Shown in pieces: positions 46,901-58,853 of a DNA stretch of 64,000 nucleotides; the first letter of the stretch is position 1; each line of letters begins with the position of its first letter. The notes below the pieces were generated by a model. It ran no database searches and was not told the DNA's origin. It saw nothing but the letters and a program-made list of their open reading frames with translations. The stretch covers positions 1,674,001 through 1,738,000 of the forward strand of contig JAQJZZ010000013.1 of assembly GCA_030077755.1 (NCBI GenBank), in the 5' to 3' direction. The translations under genes were made by a program, and so were the position numbers. The stretch comes from Filosporella fistucella. Lineage: Eukaryota > Ascomycota > Leotiomycetes > Helotiales.

Positions 46901-49807
46901 GTACTTGTCGCAATCGAGAAGCATCAGAAGGCGATTGTCAACCTACCCACTTCAGAAGAGGATCCAAGCTGGTTTGCAAAGAACGAAAGCTGCCTGGCTA
47001 ATTCTATAAAGTCGCTTCATTGCGAGCACGTCATATCGCAACTTGATTCAGCTTTCGAAATACTTCGCACGATCGACCTGGACATAAATGACAACGGCAA
47101 AGTGGCAGGAGCCATCTTTGCTGTTGCACAGCCGATTTTGCAGCAATATTTGAACACCTTGCAAGAATCAATTACCAGATACGGTCAACTTCATCGCACT
47201 ACATGCAAGGCATCATACATACTTGCCAAGTCCTTCATCCAGATTGCTACTCAAGGATTTTGCACGCCATCCGAAAAGTCGGATGCCCAAGATGGCAAGA
47301 CTGAAAAACTTGAGGGTGGAACTGGCCTCGGAGACGGTGAAGGTGCGGAGGATATCAGCAAGGACATTCAAGATGACGAAAATCTAGACGAATTGGCACA
47401 GGAGCCCAACACTGGCGAAAAAGACGAAATCGAGGATGAACAAGATGCTGTTGATATGGCTGATAATGATATGGAAGGCGAAATGGGCGAGGGTGAAGAG
47501 AAAGGATCTGATGACGAGGGATCTGGCGATGAAGAAGAAAACAATGAGATGGATGAGGAGGCTGGAGATGTGGATGATTTAGACCCCACGGCTGTCGATG
47601 AGAAGATGTGGGATGGCGATGGAGAAAAAGCCGAAAAGGACCAAGAGGGAGACGATTCAAAGGGCAAGGCGAGCAAGGATGAACAAGTCGCTGCACAAGA
47701 GAATAACAGAGAAGGCGCTGAGGGAGATGCAGGCGAAGAGGAGGAGGAGGAGATGGAAGGTGCAGATCAGGGGGAGGAAATCAAACAGGATGAGACTGAG
47801 AAGCATGACCCGCATGCGCAAGAAGGGGAGGCTCTAGATTTGCCTGATGATATGGAGTTAGATGGTGACGAGGAGGAGAAAAGTGTAGATGGCAGTGATG
47901 ATGGCATGGGGGATTTGTCTGACGTGGAGGAAGAAGGGAAAGAGGGGGAGGATATTACGAATGATGGAAAAGACGATCCAGAGGGCGAGAACATGGATAC
48001 ACAAGAAGACCAAGAAATAGGGGACGATATGGATGTCATCGATCTTGACGAGGAGCCAGACCACCCTGGAGATGAGACTGAGGAAGCTGGCGAGAAGGGT
48101 GATCAAGAGCCAGAGGAGCAGGAACCCGAGGAACAAGAAGGTCTTCTCCGAGATCGGAACGACGATGCCAACGCTGATGCCGAGAATGCCGTGCCCAGCG
48201 ACGTTCAAGGCGTTGGAGAAGATCAAGATGAAAATGCTGCCGAAGACAAGGCCGAGTCTGCCAACAAAGCACAACGTGATGATGGTGGCAAAGGTGGCGA
48301 CTCTTCTGAACAGAACGAGGCAGCTGCAGAAGATGGCGAAAAAGGTCGACAGGCAAATGGCGATGCTCCTCAGGATGCGCAAGATGAGACTCAAGATAGC
48401 TCAGATGCCCAGCCTTTCAAAAAACTGGGTGATGCATTGGAAAGCTGGCATAGACAACAAACCAAGATTGGAGAGCCTGCCGAGCAAAAGGAGCAGGGCC
48501 AAGATCAGAACATGGATATGAATGCTGAGGCATCCGAATTTCAGCACCTGCAGGACGAAGATGCCGAAGCAGATACGCAAGCTTTGGGAACTGCAACCGA
48601 AGATCAAGCTCATGCTTTGGATGAGTCCATGGCTGTTGATTCTGAGAGTAAAGACATGCCAGAGCAGTTTCAACCTGATGAAGTCGAGAAAGACAATGTC
48701 GAACATGACGATGCCATGGACTTGGAGGATCTCTCATCACCCAAGGAGCAAGACCAATCGGATGCGTATGAGGGCCGTGCTGGTGCAATGATCAAAGAAG
48801 CAAACCAGGACCGTGACTCTGATCCCGACGAAACCACTGCCCACATTCAATCAGATATCGAGGAGGAAGTCGAAGAGGTCGACGCTTCTTTGGAACATAC
48901 TCATCTTGATGCAACCAACAGTTCTCTTTTGGCAGCCTCCACCGCTCGCCAACAATGGACACACTTCGAAGCTCTGACGCGCGATTTGTCCCTTTCGCTC
49001 ACAGAACAACTCCGACTCATCCTCGCACCTACCCTCGCTACCAAGATGCGTGGCGACTTCCGCACAGGAAAGAGGCTGAACATCAAGCGGATAATCCCGT
49101 ACATTGCGTCACAATATAAACGAGACAAAATCTGGATGCGACGTTCAGTGCCATCCAAACGCAGCTACCAAATTATGCTTGCTGTCGATGACTCCAAATC
49201 CATGGGTGAAAGTGGCAGTGGTGCCTTGGCACTCGAAACTTTGGTCATGGTCTCGAAGTCACTCTCTATGCTTGAAGTCGGTCAAATCTGCGTTCTTGGT
49301 TTTGGAGAGGACGTCCATGTAGCTCATGAATTTGAGGCACCATTCAGTGCCGATGCAGGGCCAGCTGTGTTACGCCAATTCGGTTTCCAGCAAGACAAGA
49401 CTGATATCACTAAGTTAGTCAGAGATAGCATCGAACTCTTCCGTACCGCCCGCCAAAAGGCCTCATCTAGTCCAGCGGATCTTTGGCAGATGCAACTCAT
49501 CATTTCGGACGGTGTGTGCAATTTCTCCGAGCATGAACCTATCCGCCGTCTCCTGCGAGAGGCATTGGAAGAGAGAATCATGATGGTATTCGTCATTGTG
49601 GATGATGTACGAAACAAGAAACCTGGAGAAAGTGTCATGGATTTAAAACAAGCCAGTTTTGTGGAAGGCAAGGTCAAGATTGAGAGGTATCTGGATAGCT
49701 TCCCATTCCAATATTATCTTGTGGTTAGTGATGTCAAGGAGTTGCCAGGAGTATTGGCGACATTGCTTAGACAGTGGTTCGCAGAAGTCGTGGATTCTAG
49801 TGCTTAG
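34957..49807 (+). CDS. MDN1: Midasin, dynein-like AAA+ ribosome-maturation ATPase
   Basis: Two exons (34957-42207, 42269-49807) encode 4929 residues, against about 4910 in yeast. The 61-nt intron (GTTAGT, AAATAG) explains why the reading frame changes near 42.2 kb. Midasin (Rea1) pulls Ytm1 and Rsa4 off pre-60S particles in the nucleolus and nucleoplasm. Six Walker A loops are visible: GLAGSGKTS (about 306), GETGIGKTT (644), GPTSSGKTS (1092), GETGCGKTT (1384), GSPGVGKTT (1765) and GPSGCGKST (2075). Walker B sites include LLDEINLA, VLDELNLA, LLDEISLA and LLDEMNLA; module 6 has LVLDNANL (2229-2230), lacking the catalytic Glu. A long helical linker follows. A very acidic Asp/Glu region covers about 4090-4630. 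The C-terminal MIDAS domain has its DDSKSMG metal site at about 4724. I chose the first ATG of the open frame. Confidence 0.98.
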
Positions 49808-50269
49808 ATTATGTTCAGTATGCATTGTTGGCGTTTGGGTGCTGCATTGCTTGGTGTTGGATGGAAAAGGATTTAGGTAGATTCATGTTTGTAGAGATAA
49901 TTTTATTCCTGATAAATTTGAAGCCATTTTAAAAGTTGCACTACGGTCGAGCTGTCATGTGGTTTCGCATTATGTTTATAGTACAGTCCCCGAACAAGTG
50001 CTCTCATTCTTCCACGCCCTGGACAAAATCTGGTGCTGAAAGAATTAGTTCCCTGTCATGAATATCCTCTGCAGGACCGCCCGGAGCTGATGTGCTTACC
50101 GAAAGAATTTTGAATATCGTAGCTCAAAGTTCGGGGCGGTCAATGTGAGACTCACATAACGTCAATGAAGCACGCATCATTTCAGGTCCGGAATCTTTTT
50201 CTCTCACTTGCTACACCTCCAATATTGATTTAACGGATGCCGAAGCATAGATTCTTTTAAAAATTGAGA
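49808..50269. other. Intergenic, MDN1 3' flank
   Basis: This is the 3' flank of MDN1 up to the start of the repeat units. Nothing specific is seen. Confidence 0.4.
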
Positions 50270-50860
50270 GAATAATCTTCAGGTATTAAAAGCCTCACCA
50301 TCCAAAAGTTCCCAAGGATATTGACACATTCACTCTTTCAACGCTCTTCACCTTTTCTTTCTTGACCTCAAATTCTAGATGATGTGAAGCCGAAGTATGG
50401 ATGTTACCAAGAAGCGAATAAGGAAGCTGCAAGCGCGGAAATTCAGGGTTACCGTCTAAAAGTTCTTACGAACAAAAGAATAATCTTAATCCTTTGAACT
50501 CAGCCCTCCTTTTCTTTCTCGTTTCAAATCGCGATTGCTGAGATGCTGAAATATATATGCAGCCAAAGAGTGAATAAATCGCTTGTAGCATGTGAAATAG
50601 CTTTACCGTCTGAAAGTTGGGACAAGCATTCACAAGATGTTTGCTTTCCAATGTGCTCGTCTCTTGATTTTCAATTCTCCGATATAACTTGGGATAAAGC
50701 TGAAGAACAGCTTTACCCCAAAGTGAACGGCGAGGCTATAAGAAAGGTCTTAAGCTCTACCGTCTCAAAGTTCTTCCAGCCATGCACAGTCTCTTTTCTC
50801 TTTCAACACGCTACTTTTGTCAACACCACATCAACGATAGCGGAACATCCACAACAGCCA
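50270..50860. repeat. Diverged tandem repeats, period about 154 bp
   Basis: The landmark ACCGTCTNAAAGTT recurs at 50451, 50604 and 50759, with a weaker ACCATCCAAAAGTT at 50297. Spacings are 154, 153 and 155. Each landmark is followed by a pyrimidine-rich tail such as CCTTTTCTTTCT and preceded by GCTGAAG- or AAGC-like words, in the same order. The four units are strongly diverged. They end at the start codon of the gene at 50870, so they form its promoter or 5' leader. The in-frame extension of that gene back to 50543 reads through repeat units and is not accepted as coding. Confidence 0.65.
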
Positions 50861-50869
50861 TCAAACGCA

Positions 50870-52506
50870 ATGGCGGAAGATATCCAACTAGAGGGTATGC
50901 TGCTCCACGAAGTCCGGGCGAGAAGCTCGTCGTTTGGCCCGATTCCAGGGTCCTATCCTTCCATCAGACAAGACGGGGCGTCTGTAAGTGAGGAGCCACT
51001 TTCCACTGACGAGTCCATGTCACCCAACGAATCGTCCATGTACAATGGATCTGCTTTCAATGATGGATCACTCGCCGTAGACAATCACTTTCTCAGCGAG
51101 AACCCCTCCCAGGAAGACAATGGCTCACCGGAAGACTCCAGGAGCGTCAAGTCGAATGACACTTTCTACTCTATTAAATCCCGTCTCGTTCACTTTCCGT
51201 ATCCTAGTAGCAATGCCAGTTCATCTGACTTGTCGAATCTTTCGGACGATAGCACTGATCTCGAGGCTCACGCAAATCGACTCTTTGATTTCGCGAATTC
51301 ATATGTTCACGGACATGTTACCACTGTTGTCGTCAAGCCCGATACGGCATCCGAACATGGTATTATTCTAACTCCTCATCAGGAAGGCGAGAGTTTTGTA
51401 TTTGGTGTTCATGGAGGAACTGAAAAGTCTAAGGATCCCTTCCATGGTCTTGTGTCTTGGACTATGAAGATTTCCGATCACAGAAACGGCATCATGGCCG
51501 GTGAGCCAAATCAAACTATTGACCCCTTACTCAATTATTTGTCAACTACTTGGAATGGAACCGTTTTTGGCAAGAAAATACATAGACAAAGAATTAGGAT
51601 GTCTGTTGCCAAGATTGACCCGCAGTGTAGATCGAATCTCGGTTGGAATGGTTACTTACTAACTTCAATTAGACCAGGAGGGACAATTAGTTACGTTGGA
51701 CAATTTGAGTTTACCCATTATCAAGCGTATCATCGGCTTCATGGATCCTTGCACAGCCACTTGTACGTTTGCGTTACTCCGCCTGTGATTACAGTATTAA
51801 TTTTGTGACAGGCTTTGGTTTAACTTGCCGAAAATACTATGGCCCATACAAATGCCTCTTTCCTCAAAATATTTCCCTTTGGGAATGCTGCTACGAACCT
51901 GCTTTCCGCACAACTTTTACGCTTGGTGACCTCCTTCAACTGTGGTTCGGAGAGAAATACCGTCGACGTATTTGGGGTGTCTATTCAATTGTGGGCGAAC
52001 ATGGCTTCAAGATTCCGCAATATTTAAACAAAGCTGTGTACGGCGAGACAGAAAGTAGAATGGACGCAGCCCTGGCTAGAAGATACAAAGATTATTTTCA
52101 TTCTGAAGTTAAGCCCGCAATCCCAAACCAACCTCTCCACATTCTGCCAAGTCCATTCAACAAAGGAAAACAGTGGTATGAAGAGGCAAGATATGCCATC
52201 AAGGAACATTCTGGAGAGTTTGACATAGCTCCTGATTGGAATTGGAGTGCGTGGATGGGGTTTTGGATGCACTTCCATGTATTTGGGCATCTGAGCTACA
52301 TGGAGAAGTTGAAGGTCCTTGCATGGTTTGAGGAGCTTGAGAAGACCGAAGAGGGCAAGAAATTCGGTTCAATTCTGAAATTGATAGCTTTGGTTGTTAC
52401 TTTGCTGCGATGGATTTCATGGTGGATTGGAGATTTGCCCATGAGAGCACCTTTCCCAAGACCTTCTGCTCGTCAAGGAAAGGTGACTCCGATCTCCATC
52501 GTCTGA
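50870..52506 (+). CDS. Uncharacterised protein with C-terminal hydrophobic segment; exon junction unresolved
   Basis: The start is set at MAEDIQLEGMLLHEVRARSS because the frame upstream lies in tandem repeats. The N-terminal 130 residues are Ser/Asp/Glu-rich and look disordered. The folded part has segments such as VHGHVTTVVVKPDTASEHG, SYVGQFEFTHYQAYHRLHG, CLFPQNISLWECCYEPAF and WNWSAWMGFWMHFHVFGH. A hydrophobic stretch near the end (LIALVVTLLRWISWWIG) could anchor it to a membrane. Two long open frames must be joined by removing 2 modulo 3 bases near 51763. The best-looking intron (GTACGT to GTGACAG, 49 nt) gives the wrong frame; a 32-nt version ending at GATTACAG (51763-51794) gives 534 residues but is unusually short. 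A frameshift is the alternative. No family is recognised. Confidence 0.5.
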
Positions 52507-53191
52507 CTTTCCCCGTCTGATCTCTTCGGGCGGATCGTTACCGTCTGATCATGGGGGATAAGTCTATTCATGTACTTGTACTTCATTCACTTTCATAATC
52601 GGCAGCAGGGAGACTTAGAGGCTGCCACGGTGAGGACATCCTCTCGAAAAGTTATGGTTTATAATGGTCTTTTTCTATTTCTCATGACAGTAACTTAAAA
52701 CTATTTCTTATATGAATCAAGGCTCAAAGTTGCAGAAAACATGTGAACATTCAAGTGCTGAGACACTGGTCAGATAGAGGATTGCTAGAATCACTACATA
52801 TAATTTCTTCACTTATCTGAGCAACGCTAAGAACACATATAATATTCCCAAAACCAACAGTAAATACCATAGTAGCTCTACTTATCCTTATTCCACCATT
52901 TATTGAATGATCTACGCTACTGTTTCCCACAAAAGTAACTCGACCATGAATTCAAATCTCAGTATATTCTGCAACTGATGAATCTTTATATATTCAGGAG
53001 CAGCCATCTGTCAAAACAAAACTGTGAACCTCTTAATGCCACTCAAATGAAGTTTTTAGTTGCTGCAAAGAAATCGCAAGAAGCATAACCATTTGAACAG
53101 GTTAAAAAAGCGACACTATCATAGCTGTGATTTCATTCGCAGTCGCATTGCGGAAGTCATCCGAGGTCACTTGAGATGGCTCAGCAATATG
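52507..53191. other. Intergenic between convergent genes
   Basis: This lies between the 3' ends of the 50870-52506 gene (+) and the cysteine-rich gene (-). No supported feature was found. Confidence 0.45.
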
Positions 53192-54164
53192 TTAAATCTT
53201 CATCGTGGCTGCCGTAGATGGGTCGCACGGCTTTGTACACTTGCAGTCTGGGGACATGGCGCCACCGCACTTTTTTTTGATTAGCCTTGGGGCCATCCAA
53301 TCATGCCAGTGGACAAAGGATGGTGATAATACTCACAGGGCAGATTGTTTCTGGGCAGAAAAACCTTATTGGTGTCGCGATAGCTATCGGCGAGGTTGGG
53401 GAAGGTGTAATTGATAGAGAAGATTGGTGTGAGATTATGTGATCGCATGGGGGACATGTACAAAACCCTATCGTTGCATTCCATTCTGGAAACCTTCCGC
53501 AGGGACAAACGACATCCGATGTACATATGTGAGTATTAGTTGGTGCTGGGCTAGACGCTGTCATTGCATTCGATAAATGGGCAGACAGGCTTTCTGGGAC
53601 ATGGCGCTTGTCCTGTGCAGCAATGGTAGGCGTAATCGTCGAGTCAGGCGAGAAAGTGCAGTAGCAAGTGCCAGTGACTTCATCGTACAGGGTCACTTTA
53701 GGCGGCTTGCAAGTGGCAAAGACATCTTTGCAAATGACCAAGACACTGACACACATGCAAGAACTCGAGGTTGTGTTCCAGATATTGTAAGAGTTAGGAC
53801 GACAACTTTGAATCGTTGGGCAGCGGGGCACTGAGCTGAGTCCGGGGCAAATGCATCGGCCAGTAGAGGGGTCATATTTAGGTGGTGTTCTTCCATCACA
53901 GAGAGGCTCCTGGAGACATATTCCAGAGTCACGAACGCACCTGCATTCATGCGTGACTGGGTCGTTGATGAGATGGTATCCTGCCTTGCAAAGAAGACTA
54001 CAAGGAGCAGGTCCACTGGTCTGAGTTGATAGAACAGCAGAGGAAGCTGAATAAATAGTGTTAGAAAGTTCCATATCAGGCATCACTTGTAACTAACTAG
54101 TTGTGGTTGCTGGAAATGTTACCACAATTCCAAAGAACAGAGAGAATATGAGGGCGGACTTCAT
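53192..54164 (-). CDS. Secreted cysteine-rich protein
   Basis: I rebuilt three exons: 54164-54098, 54046-53337 and 53269-53192 (284 residues). Exon 1 is a clear signal peptide (MKSALIFSLFFGIVVTF with Ala-Thr cleavage region). The 51-nt intron has a GTTAGT donor and TTCTAAC branch. The last intron (67 nt, GTGAGT, branch GGCTAATC) joins a Cys-rich exon, CGGAMSPDCKCTKPCDPSTA, in frame. The mature protein has several short modules of the type C-x(n)-CKPPKVTLYDEVTGTCYC, PPKYDPSTGRCIC, PNSYNIWNTTSSSCMC and PEWNATIGFCTC: each is a Cys, then a P-x-Y/W/T block, then a closing CxC. This looks like an internally repeated disulfide-rich domain. N-glycosylation sites (NTTS, NATI) are present. It is presumably extracellular. 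No named family is recognised; a secreted effector or wall protein is inference only. Confidence 0.72.
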
Positions 54165-54691
54165 TGCTGCAAAACTGTTCAATAATCTGGTTCTAAGGTT
54201 GGGAGTAAACTGCTTTCTATTGGAAACATCGCCATTCATATACACCGAGCCTGTAACCCATCGTACGACTCATCTAGATACGACTTACGAGTTTTGCGCA
54301 GCGCCTCGGAATACAAAGAAATAAACATACACCTTATCGCAGCCACACCTCCATTATACGCACAAACGTTATTCGACCACTGGATATAGGCACGCCCCGT
54401 GGCGTCCATATGGCAAACTTGGCCATGCATTGTGATCTTACCTAACACGAGAAATCATCTTCCGGTACAGACGTTGATATTAGCCAAAGTGGGATCTGAC
54501 TCCTGTGCCTCGCTACGGTCGATGCAACATTAAGGCGGAGGTCTGGATCTGGGTGCTGTGCCTTCCAAATAAAATAAAGAACCCCCAACGCAGTAGTGTG
54601 AGGCGTTTAAGTCACAAATTGTGTCTTTCACATTTTGAAAAAAACGCCCAAGACTAGAAATTGATTATAAATCAGCAGAAAATGATGCGTG
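54165..54691. other. Intergenic
   Basis: The 5' flank of the cysteine-rich gene and the 3' flank of the HET gene. No supported feature was seen. Confidence 0.4.
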
Positions 54692-56703
54692 CTATATAAT
54701 TGCCACCTTTTGTTTCACCCACCCCTGAGTCAGCTCATCGGGGAGAAAATTTGTCGCGATGCCAACTCTCCGATACTCGATATACTCGCTGAAATGGACA
54801 CCCTTTCTTCCGGTCGGTTCCAGTACCAAGGCGAACTTCTCATCGCTGTCTTCGGGCTCGTTTCCATATCCCCATGTCCCTAGCTGGAAGTATATAGCTT
54901 CAGGATGTTCAAGTATGGGAGAATTGGCGTGGATTGCAGACTCATCGTCAAGCCTACACCGTGGCTCCTTCCAAGGTTCTCGAATCCCTCGAAAAGGTTC
55001 AAAATAGTCTGGATCAGGGAGAGAACTCATCTTCCTGGAGGACCCTTCTAGTAGTATGGCTGCTTCCTTGACTCTTGCGTACGGATCTTCTGACTCGTTG
55101 ACAATGTAGATGTCAACAAGCTTGGCAGCTTCCTCATTCTTATGTAAATGCTTCCCGATGTGAAGTCGGGCCCACAATTTATGCCTATGGTCAAATGTTC
55201 CAATCGTTGCCCAGGACCAAGTTGGACCAAGATACTCGGTCGTTTTGATTCGAGTGCCATTTCCGCTCCAGCAGAGGCCTGCTATAAAATCCTCACGCCA
55301 AAGGCCGCAAATATATCGAACGTTGGTACGTCTTGCAAATTCTTTGGCAAGTCCAGCTATGCCAGGTAATCGATCTCGATCAAAAGACAACTCTCTCGTC
55401 ATATATATCTCTACTATTTCATACCACCAATAGATCAACTCTTGGTTCTTGTCATTCTCTTCAATTTCCCCTTTCATGGGTCCTTGCGATGCAGGTTGAT
55501 ATCTTTCATGTGGGGCTGGTAAGTTAAACAACAATTTGTTTTTAGTCATACTGTGTAAGCAATAACCGCCAATCTCTGGTTGCACTGGACAAGTTTCTGT
55601 GCATGATTCATGGTTGCAAAGCCAGTATATGGCGCCACATGTGTAAAGTATGCTCCGTGGTGGGAGAATTTCCTCTTGAAGGGTCCATGCCCGTTTTGCA
55701 ATAAAGTTCTTATCTGCATTGAAGTAGCTGCGCCATTGTGTAACGTTATATTTGCATCCATTCCTGAAACGATCTGCTGAGTCGAAGATGCCACAAGTAG
55801 GGTCCTCAGCCGCAGCCGCGATGATATTGAGACTTGAGCCCATATAATATTGGTGCATTTTCACTGATTCTGCGTTCCAGTCGACCGCGGAGTCTTGCAG
55901 AATACAAAGACAATCGATCCAGAGATATCTATATCCTAAATTTCTTGTGATTATCATAGCGTCTTGGAACACCGGCGGCAGGGTTGTTAGATACAGGGCC
56001 ACTTGTCTGTGCTCTAGATTGGAAGTCGTCGTAACAGGTTGTTGGCAGCCTTTGCCCCAGCAGTAGCTGAGCGTGGCATACTCTCCCTTCATATCATGTG
56101 TGACGACTATACGAGGAGGATTTGTCATATCACCGATATCCAGGACTCTTGTGGGCATTAGGGAAGGCGATGGAAGGTCTCGGTTGCATCTCTCATGATA
56201 TTTTCTACACCTTGCCATCCATTGCGATACCATCTCAAAGCATGCAGGAGATCTGCAACTTCTGGGAATCATCCGCCCCACTTGGGGATTGAATTTACCC
56301 TCTATTTGTCCACCTGTTTAACTTGTTAGAAACTTATCACCTAGGTGGAAGGAAAGTTCTCACCTGTTGCAGATCGTCGAGGCAGGAACTGGGGTACAGA
56401 CTCTATGATTTTGCTCTCGAAGACAATGTGTATATAGGAATCCTCAGTATCTTTGCGTTGAATGACTCTGTAGAATATTTGCATGTCGTCTGCCTGATTG
56501 CGAAGACCGGATTGCTCCTGCTCCATAATTTCCCCGGACAATTGCTCCCCGAACCTTGAAACAATTGCAACGCAAAGTTCGCAGCCATTTCTCGCGAATT
56601 TTACTATGTCATGATAGCTACTGTGATGTTTCATCATCGCCGTTTGATTATTCGCATCCAGATTGGATGCGAGGCGACAACGCTCACACAGCTTGCTGGC
56701 CAT
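54692..56703 (-). CDS. Heterokaryon incompatibility (HET) domain protein
   Basis: Exons 56703-56364 and 56313-54692 encode 653 residues around a 50-nt intron (GTGAGA donor, TTCTAAC branch, AACAG). The first exon starts with a Cys-pair motif, CERC, and a second CELC at about 42-45, often seen before HET domains. The HET domain begins at ATLSYCWG (about 193) and includes LPPVFQDAMIITRNLGYRYL, WIDCLCILQD (about 245-254), the W-N-A-E helix and YYMGSSLNIIAAAAEDPTCG. It continues with RAWTLQEEILPPRSILYT. HET proteins trigger cell death after fusion of genetically different hyphae, or serve as general allorecognition/immune effectors; most copies are uncharacterised. No NACHT or WD40 domain follows in this gene. 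No frameshift was seen, so it looks intact. Confidence 0.92.
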
Positions 56704-57532
56704 GGTGACCGTTTATCAAGAATTGTTGTAATTTGCTGCCGCTTATGATCAAATTCGAAGGACATTCGACGAATGCAAGACTGCAAAGCTTGCCTACTTG
56801 TATCTGCAACCTGCTCATTTGATTTGCGATAAATTCACAGACCTAACCTCGCTAAAAGCGGACTCCCAGCTCAGAACAAATAGATTGACCATGCAGTTCG
56901 GTTCTTTTGGTGGAATCGCATCTTCTCGCTTTAAGAATCCAGTGGATAGTTGCAACTAGATTACTAGAGTATTACAATATCATGCCCAATGGATACATTG
57001 CCAACTTTTAAGGTGAAGATCACGTGTCTGGCACGTGCTCCGCCTCAGCTTCGGGGACCCTCGCACCTCTGAGTTCATAAATCGGCTGTTACAATTATGA
57101 ACAAGCATCCTTCAGATCTATATATGTAATAATTGGGCTGGAATCGACCTTTTCAAACAGGGATTAAGTTCTTTGACCGGATCACCTGCGTCATTAAGCG
57201 TCGAAGTTCCACTTCCAATACATATTCTTACCTTTAGCACTGGAGTAGAAACTCTACAGTCGTGATGCCGATCAGTTGAAAAATTTAAACCACCGCTACA
57301 GTGGGATACAGTGGAGGAATATTTCAGCTCATTGCCAGTCACAAAGTGTGGGCTCGAATGGGAAAGATAGGTCATGGGCTAATATCCGTGTTGCCTTTTG
57401 GTTGTCTAAAGCCTATAATGATGAATCCACATGTATGCCAGAAGAAACATTATGCAATAGCTGCCCTCAAAGCCTGAAAAAGCCCTCCCTCTTTCAACCA
57501 CAGGCTCTATTCTAGTGCTGAAGCTTGATCGT
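56704..57532. other. Intergenic
   Basis: The 5' flank of the HET gene and the 3' flank of the small secreted protein gene. No supported feature was found. Confidence 0.4.
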
Positions 57533-58007
57533 TCAGAAGATGCAACACTGGTAATCGGTAGGACCTGGGCAATAGCCTCTATCATCATTGGTTAGCTTTC
57601 TATTGTCTATCATCATACATATAAAAGCTTACGCATGGTGAGAAATTCCATATTTGTTACAGTATGACACAGTATGACATCTCCCCTTTCCACTCATGCA
57701 AAGTGGTGCTTCACAACACTTAACATCATCTGGATCATAAGGACAATCTCCATCGGATATGAAGCCTTTAGTCTCAGCTGCTTTGCAGAAAGACGTCTTT
57801 TCGCAGGTACCTTTGTCGGCGTTATTCTATTGAAGAGTTAGTGGAGATTCAGGTAATGTTATGTGAACGGAAAGCACTCACAGCAGCCTGGCAATAGCCG
57901 TGGAGACTGCGGCCAGTAAGAAAATCTGCTTCAGGCTCTGCAAGTGGGGAGGCAACGACAGCTACCAGCCCGATGGCTATTGAAGATAAAATTGTTGATA
58001 CCTTCAT
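57533..58007 (-). CDS. Small secreted cysteine-rich protein, two-module
   Basis: This gene is too fragmented to appear as one open frame. I rebuilt exons 58007-57882, 57826-57633 and 57578-57533 (121 residues); introns are 55 nt (GTGAGT, branch CACTAACTC) and 54 nt (GTAAGC, branch GCTAACC). Residues 1-19 (MKVSTILSSIAIGLVAVVAS) are a signal peptide, then a short acidic pro-like stretch. The mature part has 12 Cys and two related modules: GTCEKTSFCKAAETKGFISD then GDCPYDPDDVKCC, and GRCHTVSYCNKYG then GYCPGPTDYQCC. The (G)xCP-x(4-6)-CC ending is a pattern I associate with small extracellular fungal proteins and with N-terminal modules of secreted hydrolases. All exons join in frame and the stop follows the last CC by two residues. 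Extracellular location is well supported; function is unknown. Confidence 0.75.
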
Positions 58008-58853
58008 GACTGGAGGCTGAAAGCTATTTCTGGTAATTGGTTAATGGAATGAGGGACTTGAGATTTCCGATGTGAACTCTTCAATCAGTGGACGTTGGAA
58101 CTGTCCTTGGTCAAGCCTTTGGTATATATGCCCTCCCTGAGTCAATGACCGACGTCTTCAAATAAGTCTCTTGACCTTAGTTTGCATTCAATTCCACTCC
58201 CTTGCCGGGTTTGACCTTGCCATTACTTGCATATTTTTGTTTGTGATGAAGCCACAACGGTCCTTGGCACCTCTCTACTTCCCAGAATACTTTCAACTTC
58301 CCCGCACTTAAAGGATCGATTGTCTGATTATCAGCCCTCTGTACCATCACAATTTTCCATTCGCGAATCTTCTTCTCAACGTTCGGGAAAATGCATGGAT
58401 ATTTGCATGGTGCATATATCCCGATCCGTAAATAGAGTTCTTACAGGGATATCCGATCTCAGCTGCAGGATATCGGGAGAATTTTGAATCCGCAAAGCTT
58501 CTTTAAACTGTAAGCCAATTTCAGGCTGTATTGCACCGCATCGAATAGGCTACTTATCGTTACATTGAATCCTACAACCATGTTCTAGAAGCAACGCTTC
58601 TGGGCATTGCTCCGATATGAATCAATTCAATCGCCTCGAGCTCGTTTGCATCCCTACGATAGTCTGGCGCCGAGATTGTGTCTTAATCTACTGAGCCTTT
58701 GCATCGCACCTAGATCACGAACTCAACCCATGAAGCTCATACATAATCTGGAATGAAACACGCGAGGAATATTGGAGGTGCAACAGCTATGAATGATGTT
58801 GAATTCAAGATAGTGGAAAAGATATAGACAGATTGAGGCCTTTGAATGCATGT
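58008..58853. other. Intergenic
   Basis: The promoter side of the small secreted protein gene and the 3' flank of the next minus-strand gene. No supported feature was found. Confidence 0.4.

Noticed and set aside
47355..48788. Long frames on both strands inside the acidic part of MDN1
   Set aside because: These are shadows of the Asp/Glu-rich coding sequence, whose biased codons keep other frames open.
50543..50869. In-frame N-terminal extension of the 50870 gene
   Set aside because: The frame runs through diverged 154-bp tandem repeats and has no protein-like conservation pattern; MAEDIQLEG is a better start.
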